NCBI GenBank assembly: GCA_963693365.1 | Contig: CAVNZM010000012.1 | Location: forward strand, 1,240,001 to 1,304,000 | Direction: 5' to 3' | Length of the DNA: 64,000 nucleotides | Source: Amoebidium appalachense | Taxonomy: Eukaryota; Ichthyosporea | Shown here: positions 1-39,524 of the stretch, one piece after another | Numbering within the stretch: position 1 is the stretch's first letter | How the letters are laid out: every line of letters starts with the position of its first letter | The notes under the pieces: model-generated | The model's database searches: none | Told to the model about the DNA's origin: nothing | The model's input: only the letters and a program-made list of their open reading frames with translations | Position numbers and translations under genes: made by a program

Positions 1-418
1 ATTATGGCAAAACTAACGACTGATGTGAAGTAGAGCTCTGATGTCATAACGATGGTACTGACGGCGTTAGACAATAAGAGATAAACTGTCACAAACAATT
101 AAATGATGCCCTTTGAATTGGTGTATATTCTAAACAACGGCCCCAACAAACTGGCATCCCCTTGTCTCAAATGACACCATGCGCTTTACGGCACTATCAT
201 TTCAATCACTAACGGTCGGGATTGGAGGGAAACGGCCTTTTTACATATATGACATTTAAATTTGCACTATAGTTATAATGAGAACAAGAGCAATGACTCC
301 AAGTAAGTGGCTAGGCTCTAAGAATCGAAAGATTGGAGAGAGGGACTAAAAACTCCGAAGAAATGGGCAAAAGACTAATTCCGAGCGCTTAGCTCATTAT
401 AAAAGAGAATATATATCT

Positions 419-457
<39 letters not shown>

Positions 458-458
458 G
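1..458. other. Upstream intron or flank of the antiporter gene
   Basis: No coding signal is visible here. The first recognisable antiporter exon begins in the middle of the family's usual sequence, so this stretch is most likely intron, with the 5' exons outside the window. An AT dinucleotide tract lies at about 411-457, just before the first candidate acceptor. Confidence 0.5.
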
Positions 459-9727
<9,269 letters not shown>

Positions 9728-10225
9728 GTGAATGTCACGTGGCTTTCATTTCTTGATTTTTTTTTTTTTTTTTGATTTTTTTTTTCTAGTTTTATTGGTG
9801 CTATAGCATTAGAAGATGAATATTGAAAGCTGTGTGTACTGTATGCAAATGCATGTGTGTGGACCGAAGTATACCGAATATGTTGATGTGTTCAAAAATC
9901 GAGAATGAGCCCGTATATAACCATGCAAGTAGATAGAAAGAAATAGAACACGGAAACTCGGGCTATGATATGCGTGTGATAGTACGAATTTTGAGCGTGC
10001 AATTTTTTGGTGTATGGGGAACCGAATGATGTGTTTTAGTGTAGGAGAAAAGGCTGGCAAGCTGTTGTATAGACTTACTATATGTATGGAAGCTGGTGGA
10101 ATCGAGTTTGGTTGGTGCCAGAGACATATGTATGTATGTGTGCGTGTGTGCGTGTGTGGGCTCAGGTTAATTGTGTTTTGTTTTTTTGTTTTTGTTTTTT
10201 TGTTTTTTTTTTGGTGTGTGTGTGT

Positions 10226-10257
<32 letters not shown>

Positions 10258-10587
10258 ACAATGCATTTCGGATGGAATGCTGATTCCATAATGTAAAAAT
10301 GAATGTTTTGGTGCTGGGTGGATACGATAAGAATATGTGTTATCATGTTGGTTGATGCTTAAGGGGAGATAAGTGAAGTATAAAAACTGCCTAAGAAAGT
10401 GGATGTGTAGGTCATTGGCTTCATAATATTTTATGTGTTGGCTTTAAAATTTTATCATAGCTGTAGGGTCTTACGTGTGTGCCATGTGTGTTGACAATCC
10501 ACAATAAAGTCATAAATGAATTAATGTCTGTTACGTAGTAAACCACAAAATGGCCGGTGTGTAAATGCGTCCTCTCCCGTCCCCCTC

Positions 10588-10618
<31 letters not shown>

Positions 10619-10656
10619 AAAAAAAAAAAAGAGAGAGAGAGAGAGAGGAAAGAAAA

Positions 10657-10687
<31 letters not shown>

Positions 10688-11172
10688 CACCAACATGCAT
10701 AACACACTCACTTTCTCACGCACTCACTTATCCCTCAATCCAGTGTTTTATTATCAAGTTGTCTTTTTCCGTATATCATAGTTTTTTATCACCTGTCTTA
10801 GAGTATTAAACATTCTATCACCTTCGAAACCTGACCCTACTTGCACATTAATTTCAGATACACATTAGATTTATGATACTGTAAGCGTAGACACCGCTCA
10901 CTCTACATTTATAAAATAGTAATACAACCGAATAGTATTACTGCTAACCATTAAAATCTTAAGAACCCCCTCCCTCCGCTTCCCCACCACCAGTCTCTTC
11001 ACCTCCTTTCCAGCCCCAACAGTAACTGACGCTTCACATTCAACCCCCACTCCCCCACCTACTATTACCCTTTTTGGAACCCCCTTTTCCCACACCACCA
11101 CAGCATTTATCCCGCATTTATCCCTTCTCATTCTCTTTCTGTACACTTCACCTATATCATCCAAACGCGGGC
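9728..11172. other. Convergent intergenic/3' flanking region
   Basis: This lies between the 3' ends of the antiporter (+) and the deacetylase-like gene (-). It contains T runs at about 9758-9785, a G run at 10227-10256, and a C-A composite run followed by GA and poly-G at 10577-10682. An open frame on the minus strand at 10898-11178 is rich in Val, Gly and Lys. It could be an alternative last exon of the deacetylase-like gene, but I could not support it. Confidence 0.5.
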
Positions 11173-12389
11173 TTATAACTGGTAAGCCGGTGATATATCG
11201 CGTTAGTTGCGTGGACGAGTGGTGTGCCCAAAGGGTGAGAAGGGACCATTGTGTGCCGTTGTGTGGGAAATGACAAAAGTTTGCTTGGTGGAACATGTAG
11301 GCGTCAGCACGGTACTCTCTCTCATATGCATGCACATGAACATCAAAAGAAACCAAAAACACAACCCAAATTCGTAAACACATACTGTAATTACCAGTAA
11401 CCCACACATACCTGTTCGTATACCTCGGCACCTTTGGACCCGCACGGAAACATTGCGCAAGATGGAGTGGGTGGATACCAACTGTACGCATCAACTCCAG
11501 CCATATCGGTCAACCCAATACGCTTCCCCTGAGCTATCAAAAGGTTAAGTTTTGTCTCCGCATTCGTACGATTATAAGTCGTCTTGCACTTGAAAGATGT
11601 GCCGTTACACTCCCACGGAGGATTCCAATCAAGATTATTATGAGTAAATGTGTGGCTAACCCAATTAAACTCCCTCGCATATCGTTTTAACGTTGACGCC
11701 AACTCCCCGCCGAAAAATTCACCTTGTTTTGGCCCCTGAGACTCAAACCCCATAGCCACCACACCGGCGCCGTTATATGCAAGTTCAAACCTAAACCTCG
11801 TGCCGTTAGCAAACCCGTATCTAGTAGAAACGGATTTTGCATACGAGGCAGTCTGATTCACGTCGCTTTTGTTCATACGCGCTGCACCTTGACCACGATA
11901 CCTCTGCGTTGACAAAAACACGTCGTCGACGTGAAATTGCGCGAAAATGTTCCTTTTTCCGAGGAAAACCCCCCTCGATACCCACGGTAGCCACACGTTG
12001 ACCAGAGCCGCGTTTAAAAACGTAAACTCCCCGTCCAATTGGTTGAGGGGTAGAGCGGAACCAGCGCTCAGTTGGTGTGCAAATGCGTTAAAGAAAAAAT
12101 GCATCTCCTCCGTTCCTGCAAAGGTGTTGGAAATCACCGCGGCCAGCGGCTGGTTCTGTGAAAGAAGAAAGTATGCTTAAAGGGGGTTTCTTGTTTGTAT
12201 CAGGGCCGGATCGACCCGAATAGGATATATGCAATATGATTGGCTTAAGCATTTGACCCGACCCGAGGACCAAAAAGAGGTGACAATAAATCGGCTTAAA
12301 AGAAATCCCGTCTAAGCAATCGTACCTAACACATTCACCGTGACCCCCCTTTCCCCTCTTCTTCTTCTCTCTCTTTTTTTCTCTCTTTC

Positions 12390-12444
<55 letters not shown>

Positions 12445-12976
12445 CCACACACCCACACACCACCCACCCCACCCACACACCCCACCCCAATCCCCCCCTC
12501 CCCCTCTCCCCCCCCCCCCCCCTCCCTCCCCCGACCCTTTCTCGAGAAATCTACGGCATATGGCTAATATTATCTTTCAAGAGTAAAAAGGGAAGCGTTT
12601 TAAACCTACGATATATATGGCTATCTTTCATGAAGCTTAGAGTAAAGGGGGGAAAGGGGAGAGCCCTCACCTTTTCTGTTGTCCCAATAGTGAATCGCAT
12701 AAGCGGAGTAACAGATCCCATTGAAAGTTTATCTTCAACTGCTGGGGTTGCTGCCTGTAGGGTACTGTTTGCATCCCAGGCACCGTCTGCATTCATGATG
12801 TTGGCATGCAGCCGTGCAGCAGTGATGCTGTCGAACCGTACCTGCACATCATTTAACATCGATCAGAATATAGCTTGTAATATCGTATTTGTTCATTGGC
12901 AATATATTCAATACCGGGGCAGGGAGGGTTCCTAGTGGGAGGCCTGGCCTACTGGCCCAGGAGGCAGGAGGAGCCC

Positions 12977-13021
<45 letters not shown>

Positions 13022-13545
13022 GGGGGGGGGTAAACCAGGGGAGGGGGGGGGGGGGGGGAGACCAGGGGCATACTCGAACCCTTAGGGGAGCTGCACTTTC
13101 TTTCTAATTGGTTTTACTGGTTACTTATTTCAAAGTTGTTTATATCAAGTTTTTTATTATTATTTTTTTTAAAGATTCTTTTCTTTCTTTCTCCCCCCCC
13201 CCCCCCCCCCCCCCCATCCCCCCACCTCCCCCCTCTATTTCTTTCTTTCTTTCTTTCTTTTTCTTCCTTTCTTTATTTAATGATTCTTTTGAAGGGGGGG
13301 GGGGGGGGGGAGGGGGGGAGGATACTCAAACCTTTAGGGGAGCTGCACTTTTATTCTATTTGATTGGTTGCTTATTTCAAAGTTGTTTTTATCAGTTTTT
13401 CTTTAACGAAATTCGTCTTTTCTTTCTTTCTTTCTTTCTTTTTTCCCCTTTCTTTCTTTATTTTTTCCCCTTCTCTTTCCTTTCTTTCTTTCTTTTTTTC
13501 TTTTCTTTTCTGCTCTTTTCTTTTCTTTTTTTTTTTTTTTTCCCC

Positions 13546-13577
<32 letters not shown>

Positions 13578-13923
13578 TTTTTTTTTTCTTTTTCTTTTTC
13601 TTTTCTTTTTCTTTTTTTCTTCTTTTTTTGTGGGAGGAAGGTGGGGGGGGAGAAGGGAAGATCGGATTGGTCACCTTTAAGCCACAGCAGCAACGAGAAG
13701 TGTCACTGACCCGCTTTAAATCTAACAGTGTAAAGTTAACGAAAAAACACCTGTCCGTACAGTGAGGCGAATAATATTGTTGGCGAGAGAAAACAATTTG
13801 TGAAGATAGTATTTGCAATTGCTTGCATGAAAAGTTATGTATCCCGGTCATCCTTCAAGGTCAACATTCATCACCCCCATGGATTACTGGAACTCACACA
13901 CACAAACACACACACACACACGT

Positions 13924-13981
<58 letters not shown>

Positions 13982-14599
13982 ATATTTAGTGTGTGTGTGT
14001 GTGTGCGTGTGTGTGTGTGTGTTTTTGTGCGTGCGTGCGTGTGTGTGTGTGTGTGTGTGTATGTATGAGTATGAGTGAGTATGAGTACATACCTGAAGAT
14101 CCGCCGGAATATTCACCTCGGCATCCTTCACACTCAACATTTCGCTGGGTATTGAACGTAGACACACGATTCTAGTAGAGTATTTGAAAGCAAAATCTCT
14201 CAAGCTCTTCCACTGTTCCACGTTTAGTGTTTTTCGGGACTGAACCACTATGGAATTGTAAAGGGGCTTCTCCTTTTTCCCGCCCCATGCAACTGAAACT
14301 ATGTCAGTCAGGTTTGTTTCATTCGCAATGATTCGTTCGTCGTATTGCGACCCGATTCCATCAAGGACAAGCTTTACAAGACGCAAATCCTCTTCTTTCT
14401 CACCCAAAATAAGTGTTTTGAGTGGGATGGTAAAACTAATACTACTCTGCGTTTGCTAACGTCTTTCTGTTGGTAAAACACGGCGGGGTTTATGGACAGC
14501 TGCTGTTGTCCCCAGGGCGTGCGCAGACGATGTGCACACGTAAAGCAAGAACAAAAGGGCAAATCTTGTGAGCAATGACGTTGAAGTGAGTTGGGACAT
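11173..14599 (-). CDS. Secreted polysaccharide deacetylase-like protein (Agd3/CE18-like), possibly broken
   Basis: ATG at 14597-14599 opens a clear signal peptide (MSQLTSTSLLTRFALLFLL, then small residues up to SSAHA). An in-frame TAG follows at 14456-14458. The frame then continues unchanged through 14455-14093, 12841-12671 and 12155-11412, all joined in phase 0. A final acceptor at 11178, preceded by a good CTAAC branch site, gives an immediate TAA at 11173-11175. The body, about 420 residues, shows YNSIVVQSRKTL, a metal-site-like HVDDVFLS motif and SHTFTHNNLDW, which resemble Agd3-type exopolysaccharide deacetylases that remove acetyl groups from secreted polymers. It is shorter than Agd3 (about 800 residues). 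Either a very short intron (24 nt at 14456-14479, or up to about 60 nt) removes the TAG, or this is a pseudogene or assembly error. The family call is from memory of motifs. Confidence 0.5.
12156..12670 (-). other. Deacetylase-like gene intron with long C run
   Basis: Intron between the exon ending ...GTTEK and the exon starting NQPLAAV. It contains a C run (about 12391-12430) passing into CA repeats and further C-rich stretches to about 12532. The acceptor is CACAG at 12156-12160. Confidence 0.6.
13060..13430 (+). repeat. Tandem duplication of about 110 bp inside an intron
   Basis: Two copies of a unit begin at about 13068 (ATACTCGAACCCTTAGGGG) and 13322 (ATACTCAAACCTTTAGGGG). Both continue through AGCTGCACTTT, a TTGGTT..TTATTTCAAAGTTGTTT stretch and then T-rich sequence. 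They are separated by a C run and a G run and lie in the intron upstream of the deacetylase-like exon at 12841. Confidence 0.8.
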
Positions 14600-18492
<3,893 letters not shown>

Positions 18493-19223
18493 TTAGTTTA
18501 ATGCCATGGTACTCTCCTGCTCATCAGATTCCTGTTCCTGATTGGTCAGTCTCTGGAAAACTACCAACTGTTCCGCCTTAATCGATTCCAGATCATCAGC
18601 CGTATATTTGGGCACCCACACATTGCTTATCGCACCGCAAACCATAACACCTGCACACACAAAAAGCACTACACGCACGCTTGTCTTTTCCATCAGAGGT
18701 GGGAAAGCGTATCCAGCAATACCAGCACCGATTTTCCCGCAAGCCGCGGCGAACCCGTGGCACGTAGACTTAACCTGCGTAGGAAAATACTCTCCAGGAA
18801 TAACATACGTTGTTGTGTTCGGGCCGAAATTGCTGAAGAAATACGTCAGCCCATACAGAATAATAAACAGAGCAGGGATCTCTTGAAGCTGGTGGAACGC
18901 CGCGGCGAGAACCACGTACAAGATGGTGAGGAGGGTAAATCCCATAAGCTGGATGTTCCACCGGCCAATGGTATCCAAGAGGGCCACCGACACCCAGTAG
19001 CCCGGAATAGCCATCAGCACCACATAGAGAGAGTTGAGGGCTTGATCTTCCACAGACGACCCAAGACCCATGGCTCTGTAAGGGGGGAGAAAGGGTGGGT
19101 GGGTGGGTGGGTGGGTGGTGGAGCGGGGAGGGGTTGGGGGGGTGGAGGAGGGGGAGGTGTTAGTTTAGGTTATACAGGCTGATCGTTGGAGGGAAAGGCA
19201 GAGGGGCAGAGGGAACCTTTTTT

Positions 19224-19291
<68 letters not shown>

Positions 19292-21529
19292 GGGAGGGGG
19301 GGGGGGTGGGGAGGGAGGGAAGGGAAGGACTGTAAAAAGATTTGTAAGGGGACAAGGGGGAGGGGGGAGGGGGGGAGGGCGGAAGAAGGGTGGGTGGGTG
19401 GGGGGGGGGGGGGGGGGGGGGAGGAAGAATGAAAGTTAAGGGATTTTTTTGTTTTGTTTTTTGTTTTTTGGAGGTTTTTGAGGGGGCGGGGGGATCGGGC
19501 GGGTATGGCGTGGTGGGAGGGGGGTGGGGGACGGGCAGAATATTGAGAGAGTAACGAGCGGCTGTTATGTAACTTCCTGGGTCACATTCAGGTGGAGAAG
19601 GGAAAAAATAGGATGGGGGGAGGAGACACTCACGCGGTGATGTAGGTGCTGAAAAGCCCATTTCCATAAAAGGCAACATCCAATAGGAACCAGGCGGCGG
19701 CAGTACCCAGCATGGGCCTCCACCACACCTTAACAGCGGCCCTGATATTGCCCCAATGGCTGACTCTTGCTTTCTTGGCCTCCTTAAAGTCATCCGACTC
19801 GTGCATCTTTGCGCGGAACCAGAAAATGGCAATGGGGGGGACGGAGCCGAAGGCTAGAGCAAACCGCCATGTGAACTCATAGCTACAGCCGGCTGCCAAC
19901 AGAATGTTCACAACTCCGGTGGCTAGAAGCTGGCCTAGACCCTGTGGTTATGGGGGGGGGGGGGGAGGAGGAGGAGGGGGGGATGGTTAGATGTGCGGTG
20001 GAAGGTGGAATGGGAGAACGGGGGGAGGGGGGGAGGGGGGTAAGATGCGGGCAGAGGAGCCGGGAGCAGGCTGGGGTGGGGGTGGGGGGGGGGGGGGGGG
20101 GGGGGGGGGGTATGGGTTAAAGATGTGTTCAGTGGTGATCAGAGGGGGGGGGGGGGGGGAGGGAGGAAGGGGATAGGGGGGGGGGGGGGGGGGGGGGGGA
20201 CATGTACCTGCATGGCAAACACAGAAGCCATGACTTTGCCTCTGATCTTGGGACCCGATGCTTCGGCAGCAATGGTGGCAGCTAGGGGGTACTCTCCCCC
20301 TACACCAAACCCGAGAATAAACCGCCACAGAGCAAGCTGCTGGTAAATCCCAAATGTTTCGTTTTCAAATACACAGCCGGAACCTATCCCTCCAACTATA
20401 ATCAAGGTGAGTGTCGTGATGAAAATCACTTTACGCCCGATGTAATCAGCGAATCCTCCGAAGAGAATTTGACCACACACGGCGCCCCAGAGAGCGGTAG
20501 ATGCGACCATCGACTTGTCGGATGCAGTTTGGTGGTAGAGGGTCTTCATAATGGTGAGTACGTTGTTGATGACGAAGAGATCGTAGCTGTGCGGTAATGT
20601 GTGGAGATGGGGGATAGTAGGAGGCTACTGTTACGTATACAGTATGATACTCAGTCTCTCACGCTTGCGCAGGAAACGATTTCTGACAACCAAAGCTGTT
20701 AATGTTACCAGGCTGCATGAGTGAAAATTAACGGGGTAAAAAAAGCGAGGTTGGGGGGCAAATAAAAGGGGAAACATTAAAACAAAATCCCAAGTTGGAT
20801 GTGCAATAGCGAATAGTTTTAAGTACTGATTCGGTCTGCCTACACATGCATATAGGTCATGTGCGTGGTTTAGGCGTAACATGTTTTTGGGGTGTGGATG
20901 TGTGTGGGGTTCCTGTCTTTCTTTCTTCCGTTTCTTCCTTTTCTCTCTTTTTCTTGGGCTAACGTGGGAGGTAGGGGAAGAAGAAGGGGGGGGGGGGGGG
21001 GGGGGGAGAGGGGGGGGGGGGGGGGGGGGTGACATAGGTCAATTCTTCCCTTCCCCGCTTCATTGAAATTGCATGGTCACTTTTGCTTCACCCACCCTTG
21101 GGCACCTCTCTTGCTCAATGCAAAACATCACGAGAAGCATTCTTATATCCACTGGACGGTGAGCGAGTTTGTTTTTTGTATGATTTTTTCGTGGGAGGAA
21201 GGGGGGGGGGGGGGGGGGGAGGGAGGGAGGGGAGGGGAAAAGAAGGACAGAGGAGAGGCAGAGAAAGAGAGAGAGAGAGAGAGAGGGGGGGGGGGGGGGG
21301 GGAGGGGGAGGGGCTAAACTTACGCATCAGCCAGGAAACCCGTTCCCACGATCATAATCTGTCCCAGCATCTTTCTGTTGAAGGTATTCCCAGAGGCTCC
21401 CCCATCCTGGGATTCTGCAAGAGCGCCAATAGCCTTCTCGTCCCCAACATCCTCAAAAATGGAGCTGTCTTTGGTGTTTTTGGGTGTTGATGCCTCTGGG
21501 AGGCCCTCTCTGCTGACCACAACGGACAT
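18493..21529 (-). CDS. PHO84/Pht1-type phosphate:H+ symporter (MFS)
   Basis: Plasma-membrane inorganic phosphate uptake transporter of the major facilitator superfamily. Four exons: 21324-21529 (ATG at 21527-21529), 20208-20586, 19634-19941 and 18493-19075 (TAA). Phases agree and total 491 residues, the usual family length. Visible motifs are the MFS loop GGFADYIGRK in exon 2, the phosphate-transporter signature region RFILGFGVGGEYPLAATI (usual G-G-D-Y-P here reads G-G-E-Y-P), WRFALAFGSVPP at the start of the second exon-3 helix, and IPGEYFPTQVKSTCHG and KIGAGIAG in the C-terminal half. The Asp-to-Glu change keeps the charge. The start was chosen because the cytoplasmic N-terminus leads directly into helix 1 (MIVGTGFLADAYDLFVIN), a typical arrangement. 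Introns are poly-G on the plus strand, so C-rich in the transcript. Confidence 0.93.
19217..19300 (+). repeat. Poly-T directly joined to long poly-G
   Basis: About 17 T followed without spacer by about 57 G, inside a phosphate-transporter intron. In the transcript it reads C run then A run. One of many junctions with the same polarity. Confidence 0.95.
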
Positions 21530-35608
<14,079 letters not shown>

Positions 35609-38500
35609 TTTCCTGGTTTACTAATGACTTGGAAAGAAGGCAATCTTTGTAATTACAGTCAAAATCGTCCAAGAAGTGAAAGCATTTGCAACTTTCAAGG
35701 TGCTAATTCTACCCTAACCCCATAGTGTCAGAAAATAAAAGGGTTTCCCCAACATCAGCTTCACGTGGAAGGGACGATGAAAGTGACAAGAATGTCGATG
35801 TGTCGGTGAACCACAACGGCACACTGGGCCCCACGGGGTATGTAATCTTTCGTGTCGCTGGGATGACACCCAGCAGAAAATAAGAAGAGGACGTGTGTAT
35901 AAACCAAAACTGGGAGCGCGTGAAGTAAAGCAGAACTGTTGCCTCCAGGATTTGTGTCCTATGATTTTACAATCACTGTGAGGAAGTTGTCTTGTCTAAA
36001 CACAACGTCTAAAAGCAAAACAACGAACAAAGTTGGCCAACCCTGCTGCCACAATTTGCTAGCAACTAAAGTTATAACTCGTACTCCGTTGTTGCCTTAG
36101 CGTAGGTATTACACAGCGCAACCAGCAACCATGCATGGTATGTGTAACCAAGAAAATGTATGTGTTTGTAGACCGATAGTTCATAAGCTGGCTACGTGTG
36201 TGTCTCGTTTTCCTTCATAAGTGTGCTCTTTGATGATGCACACGAACTCCGTCTCAGTTTGATAGTGGGGCTGAGTAACACGAAACCCATCCTCCTAGAG
36301 CGAGGTAATCTTGAAACTTCGCCATTCCTCCTGTCTCGGATTCAGATTACAGCATCCCTGACCGTCTGCCAGAGGACAACGCATGTTCTGAGTGTCAGTG
36401 AAGAAGCTAAGGGCTTATTGTAGCTACTGTCGACTTATTTAGTGCATTTATATTATTGTTAGATTCATATAAAAAACCGGTGGTCAGTTTGATTATGCAA
36501 GGAGCTCTCTATTCCCGAAAATGGTCTGTCGCGAGGCCCCAAGTTGAAGATAAATGGCAGTGGATATTTTTTCTTGTTATCTCTTTGAAGTCCAGGGAGA
36601 GATTGTTCATTGATTGAATGGTCATCCGCTAGTTTTATTTTGTGATATCTGGCCAATAGTATAATCCTTACTTCACCCATTCGTATGATCGGCATCAGCA
36701 ACAGCGAATCGCATTGTGTCTCGTTCAAATTGAACTTCAAAACATGAGGAGTGTGGCCCCCTGTATGCCCCTAACTCGGGGTCTGAAAGGCTGTTATTGA
36801 TGTATCCAATCGCTATCTCGCCCGTTTTCTACAACTCAAACAGAAAAGAGTTGATGTAGCAAGGGATTCGCTACAACAGTAATATTAATTGGCTGCGTTC
36901 AAACTAAATCCAAATGGGTGCGCATGGGCGTTAAATTCCTTGATTGATACGCCGGACATGACAATTATGAGAGAGGAAATGAAGTGCAGCTCCACGCCGC
37001 ATGCGCGTATATACATATGCATATGTATTCGTGAGTTTCGTATGTACATATATTCATTAATCGTGTACACCCATCTGGATGCACATTACCAAGTTTGATA
37101 GTAATTCGTTTTTATTTTTTTTTGGTCGCTAATGCCATGTATTGGATATATATGTACAGAGCATCAGTTTTCATCAACGAGGGGTTATTGTATTAAAGAT
37201 ATACAAGAAAACTAAAATAGGCCCCGCTGAAAAAAATTTTCTTCTTTTGACTGAAAAATTCTTCCATCTAATAAGACTAATTGGAATGCTAATATTAGAC
37301 GTGCTACGTTCTAATCAGAACGCTTATGAATTTACCACAGAGCATCAGGGTACATAGAGAAGCCATCAAAATTAAATTTTTATTACAGGCATAATGTGGT
37401 AGCTGGTATTGAACATTTGCAGTTTTCGAGTAGACCATGCCATGGCATGAATATCATCATTCAAATAAGCCGTTATTATTGGCTGTCTACGCATCAAAGG
37501 CAACTAGGGAGCCAGTTGCAGACCTGTCCGATCTAAACCTTTGCTGCAGACGTATCATAATAATCTTTGACTTTAACAGGTGTATAAAATAGATACCATT
37601 GTTCTTACGGTACTTAGGATATACATCATCCAGCAGGCTACACAGAAAAACTTTGGATTAAACATGAATTCGGGGTGTGAATGTTCCCTTCAAGTCATTG
37701 TACAGTTGCTGCCAGCGGCACGGTTTTCACATTGTGGTGCATTGTCGTCCAATGGCTATATATAGCGGATCTGAGCGGATCTTGGATCCATGGAGATCAC
37801 AATGTTACACGTCACAAAAATAGGTACTAGGTGTGCGTACGTAAGAAAGAGAAGAGGAAAAAGAAGAAACAATAAGCCAAACAATAATGGCTTTACTTTG
37901 TGTACTTTGGCCGCCCCAATTAGCTAGGCCGTGTAAGAGCTACCGGCACTTATTGTACGCGTGCAACCGGCCACGGGCATGGCCCAAGGCCTCCTATTTA
38001 GGAGGCCTTGGCATGGCCACCATTCCAATCACCGATTTCAGATTCATAATTGAAATTGGCGGCTCAAAAGTGGGGCCTAAACATCCTATGCCGGTCATAG
38101 TCCAAATCCGTTTTTACTCAATAAAACCTAAACTATGAATAGGAAACAGGCTTTGGCGCCTTAATTGAAAGTATAGAAAATAAAGCGACACACAATGTTT
38201 ATATAAGCAACATAGGGTATCTATTGCGTTTTTTGAGGTTAAAACAGGCAAAAACACATGTTTGTTACGATGCGATCGACTCCGGCCGCCGACAGTCAGT
38301 CGGCAGTCAGGATGGCCCAAGGCCTCCTAAATAGCACCCCTATTTAGGAGGCCTTGGGATGGCCCCAGCCGGGAAGCAGTTTCAAGTGGCTGGTTTTCAA
38401 CTGATTTTGACGTTGAAGAAGACGTCGGACACCCAGACCGCCTATATCACCTTTGCGCGTTTTTTTTTTTCTTCTTTTGACTGGATTTATTCGACGAAAC
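35609..38500. other. Intergenic unique sequence
   Basis: Mostly unique, AT-balanced sequence with few simple repeats, in contrast to the rest of the window. Open frames up to 91 codons are present without family resemblance. The first few hundred bases probably hold the promoter of the lyase-like gene. The two hairpin elements near 38.0 and 38.3 kb are listed separately. Confidence 0.5.
37984..38364. repeat. Pair of related hairpins (MITE-like inverted repeats)
   Basis: At 37984-38011, CCAAGGCCTCC and GGAGGCCTTGG flank a six-base loop. At 38310-38364 a longer version has arms of at least 19 bp (CCCAAGGCCTCCTAAATAG and its complement) around a five-base loop. The two are about 300 bp apart and share the same arm sequence. 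They may be two solo elements or the two ends of one element. Confidence 0.75.
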
Positions 38501-38553
38501 GATATGCAAGTATGCACGGCATACTGAGAAGACAATAAAATAAAATAAAAACT

Positions 38554-39508
38554 TCACGAGTTATCCAGTAACAAGTGCATACTGAGATACCTGAACACTG
38601 TGTGAAAATCATATAAATACTCAATGTGACGACCAACAGAATTCAACAAAAAGTCTAAAGTGTTCACATTGCAAGCTAGTGTAGCAGACACCCGTAGGGA
38701 AAGAGGTAAAACGCGACATAAAAACTCAGTGACACACCTATCAACATGCTTGCGATTAAAAAGTTCAGCACAAAAGTGGCACCAGCGGCGATGAAAACAA
38801 GAATTACAGCGCCACTGCACAATTTCCCAGGCAATATCAACATCAGAGCACCATACAGACTGATCTACTAGGGTGGTATCCATACGTACAGCAGTAGAAA
38901 TGTATCCTGCCAAAGCTCCCAAAAAGCGATAATGATCAGTACGGTGTTGCCTAAGGAACATAACACATGCCGACTGAGTTTTACCTTTGATTTCTCTATC
39001 AGAACGAGAAAGAAACTTATACTGCGTATGGTAATAACGCGAAAAGGCAGAAAAAACAGGAAGAGAAAAGAAAGAGGGAGTGAGATAGCGAGAGGAAGAA
39101 TCAGGTTGAAAGAGGGTAGGCTGAGGACATTCAGAAGTAGCGTTGGTGAATCGGGGGGGAAGAGGGATGGAGGGAGGGGGGGGAAAGAAAGCATTAAGAG
39201 GGTGACCATCAGGTATCCTAACTAAATGAAAACAAAAACGAAGAGACAATTCCTCCATACGACAAACAGCAGACGACAATCCAAACATACTGATTAACTT
39301 AGGGAGGCACAAACCGAGTACGAAACAAAGTGCGCAGCGCAGGACCCTGAAAATCGTCGAACTCTTTCAGCGCCATGGCCGCCTCGCGAGGTAGGGCGCA
39401 GGCCAATAGCGGAAGTCCATATTCGAAAGTCGGCCGTAAAAAAGTTTTATAGTAGAGAAGAAGGTTCGCAGGATGGATCACAGACTCCCGTTGAAACATA
39501 TTTGACAC
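38554..39508 (-). mobile_element. Decayed non-LTR retrotransposon, copy 1 (reverse transcriptase C-terminus)
   Basis: Minus-strand reading begins with HPANLLLYYKTFLRPTFEYGL, like the thumb region after the catalytic part of LINE reverse transcriptases. It continues, after a frame change near 39300, through MEELSLRFCFHLVR to a Cys/His cluster (CNSCFHRRWCHFC..HVDRC) like the C-terminal zinc knuckle of such elements. No catalytic reverse transcriptase core is visible. The frame break shows it is inactive. Confidence 0.6.
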
Positions 39509-39524
39509 GCGTTTTTTTTATTTT

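Noticed and set aside
10898-11178. Possible last exon of the deacetylase-like gene in the Val/Gly-rich minus-strand frame
   Set aside because: The good acceptor at 11178 puts the joined reading in another frame that stops at once. The Val/Gly/Lys frame has no family match, so I kept it only as a note.
13871-14070. CRISPR-like appearance of regular short repeats
   Set aside because: The repeats are dinucleotides without unique spacers, and the DNA is eukaryotic.
36196-36740. Open frames of 75 and 91 codons in the 36 kb intergenic region
   Set aside because: They are short, with no family resemblance, splice context or poly(A) signal; such frames are expected by chance in this composition.
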